DNA of 64,000 bases. Origin: Agrobacterium tumefaciens (GTDB lineage Bacteria > Pseudomonadota > Alphaproteobacteria > Rhizobiales > Rhizobiaceae). Numbering within the stretch: position 1 is the first letter of the stretch; every line of letters starts with the position of its first letter. Of the stretch, positions 63,319 to 64,000 are shown in pieces. Position numbers and translations under genes: made by a program. The notes below the pieces were generated by a model, which had not been told where the DNA came from, did not search any database, and saw only the letters and a program-made list of their open reading frames with translations. Where the stretch lies: the NCBI GenBank assembly GCA_017744915.1, contig JAGIAH010000006.1:1-64000 (forward strand), written 5' to 3'.

Positions 63319-63984
63319 TCAGTAACGGAACAGGCGCGCGGCCAGCAATCGGGCGGCGAGCGTGACGATCTTGGCGATCACGTAATAGATGACCGCGGCG
63401 AGCGCGAAGAATTCGAAGGTTCGGAACGAGCGCGCATTGAGCGCCTGCGTGACCCCGGCGAGATCCGTATTCATGCCGACCGTGACACCGAGCGAGGTCA
63501 TCAGGATCGCCCAGACCATCTGGTTGGTGGCCGGCAAAAAGGCGACGCGCAGCATCTGCGGCAGGATGATCAGCCGGAAGGTCTGCATCGAGGTCATGCC
63601 GAGCGAACGGCCCGACCGCGTCTGCGTATCCGGTATCGCTTTCAGCGCGCCACGGAAATTCTCCGCGAGATAACCGGCATTGTTGAACGCGATACCGACC
63701 AGAAGCGCGGTATAGGGGCTGAGATGAATGCCGAAATTGCCGAGCCCGAAATGGGCCATGTAAATCTGGAACAGCGCCGGCGTGTTGCGGGCGATCTCTA
63801 CCCAGACGGAGGCGAAAGCGCCAAGAATGCGGTTACCGGAAAGCCGGAACAGCGTCAGCACGATGGCGCAGGAAAGGCCGATCACCATCGACAGAATGGC
63901 GATCTGCAGCGTCACCACCGCACCGTCCAGAAGCTGCGGCAAAGCCTTCAGCGCCTGATTCCAGTGGAATGTATAGTTGAACAT
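63319..63984 (-). CDS. Polar amino-acid ABC permease
   Basis: 221 residues, HisMQ type: VVTLQIAILSMVIGLSCAIVL, WVEIARNTPALFQIYMAHFGL and EAA region AENFRGALKAIPDTQTRSGRSLGMT. ATG 63984. The binding-protein gene expected upstream would lie past the right edge of the window. Confidence 0.91.
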   Translation of the reverse strand: MFNYTFHWNQALKALPQLLDGAVVTLQIAILSMVIGLSCAIVLTLFRLSGNRILGAFASVWVEIARNTPALFQIYMAHFGLGNFGIHLSPYTALLVGIAFNNAGYLAENFRGALKAIPDTQTRSGRSLGMTSMQTFRLIILPQMLRVAFLPATNQMVWAILMTSLGVTVGMNTDLAGVTQALNARSFRTFEFFALAAVIYYVIAKIVTLAARLLAARLFRY

Positions 63985-64000
63985 TAAGCGTCCCGCCTTT

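Noticed and set aside
62332..63987. 551-codon plus-strand frame opposite the amino-acid permeases
   Set aside because: Charged, repeat-like antisense translation of hydrophobic permeases.
1..64000. Search for CRISPR arrays, insertion sequences, tRNA, rRNA and phage genes
   Set aside because: No regularly spaced repeats, transposase-like proteins, tRNA-like cloverleaves or rRNA-like stretches were noticed.

Overview
The window looks like an accessory-rich replicon of a member of the Rhizobiaceae, most likely Agrobacterium (I think of the secondary linear chromosome). The reasons are the high GC content with strong third-position GC bias, the many ABC importers, a rhizobial RopA-type porin, a Tat-exported Fe superoxide dismutase, an NAD-dependent formate dehydrogenase fdsGBA-D operon, and an aconitase X gene of the single-chain kind described from Agrobacterium. 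The assignment rests on recognised protein families, not on a database search.

Layout. 1-1976: 5' two thirds of aconitase B, running off the left edge. 2339-6931: a complete four-gene archaic (Csu-like) chaperone-usher pilus operon. 6925-10510: an ABC-F protein and an ABC exporter. 10932-13688: an orphan tricarboxylate-type binding protein, a Tat-exported superoxide dismutase and two small secreted or membrane proteins, together with a plus-strand terminator that has no gene (sRNA candidate) and a probable CsbD-like gene relic. 14064-19610: a six-gene operon coupling a spermidine/iron-type ABC importer to a glycerophosphodiester phosphodiesterase and an inositol-monophosphatase-family phosphatase; in logic it resembles the agrocinopine acc operon of Ti plasmids. 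19650-27521: gntR, a peptide-type ABC importer and a cytoplasmic gamma-glutamyltransferase, resembling a glutathione or gamma-glutamyl-peptide uptake operon, with a strong operator-like palindrome in front of gntR.

27697-38591: a sugar-acid locus. A peptide-type ABC importer, an enolase-superfamily dehydratase and an aldose epimerase lie on the minus strand; a divergent FadR-type regulator, SMP-30 lactonase and DapA-family enzyme lie on the plus strand. 38761-46908: formate dehydrogenase operon with an OFA-family (formate/oxalate) transporter and a LysR regulator. 47218-51893: a flavin-reductase-like protein behind paired operators, the porin with a structured 3' UTR and a very AT-rich promoter region, and a PAS-GGDEF-EAL protein. 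52112-57825: polar amino-acid ABC importer with a 2-hydroxyacid dehydrogenase, a small dimeric-barrel protein and a LacI regulator, with LacI-type operator candidates. 57936-63984: proline-racemase-superfamily protein lacking both catalytic cysteines, aconitase X (probable cis-3-hydroxy-L-proline dehydratase), a D-amino-acid dehydrogenase, and a polar amino-acid ABC importer whose binding protein probably lies beyond the right edge.

The theme is scavenging: six multi-gene ABC importers, almost all co-transcribed with the enzymes that would process their cargo. The most promising leads are the phosphodiester uptake cassette, the Ser/Thr proline-racemase homologue beside aconitase X, and several unassigned operators and small-RNA-like terminators. 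No tRNA, rRNA, insertion sequence, phage gene or CRISPR array was seen.
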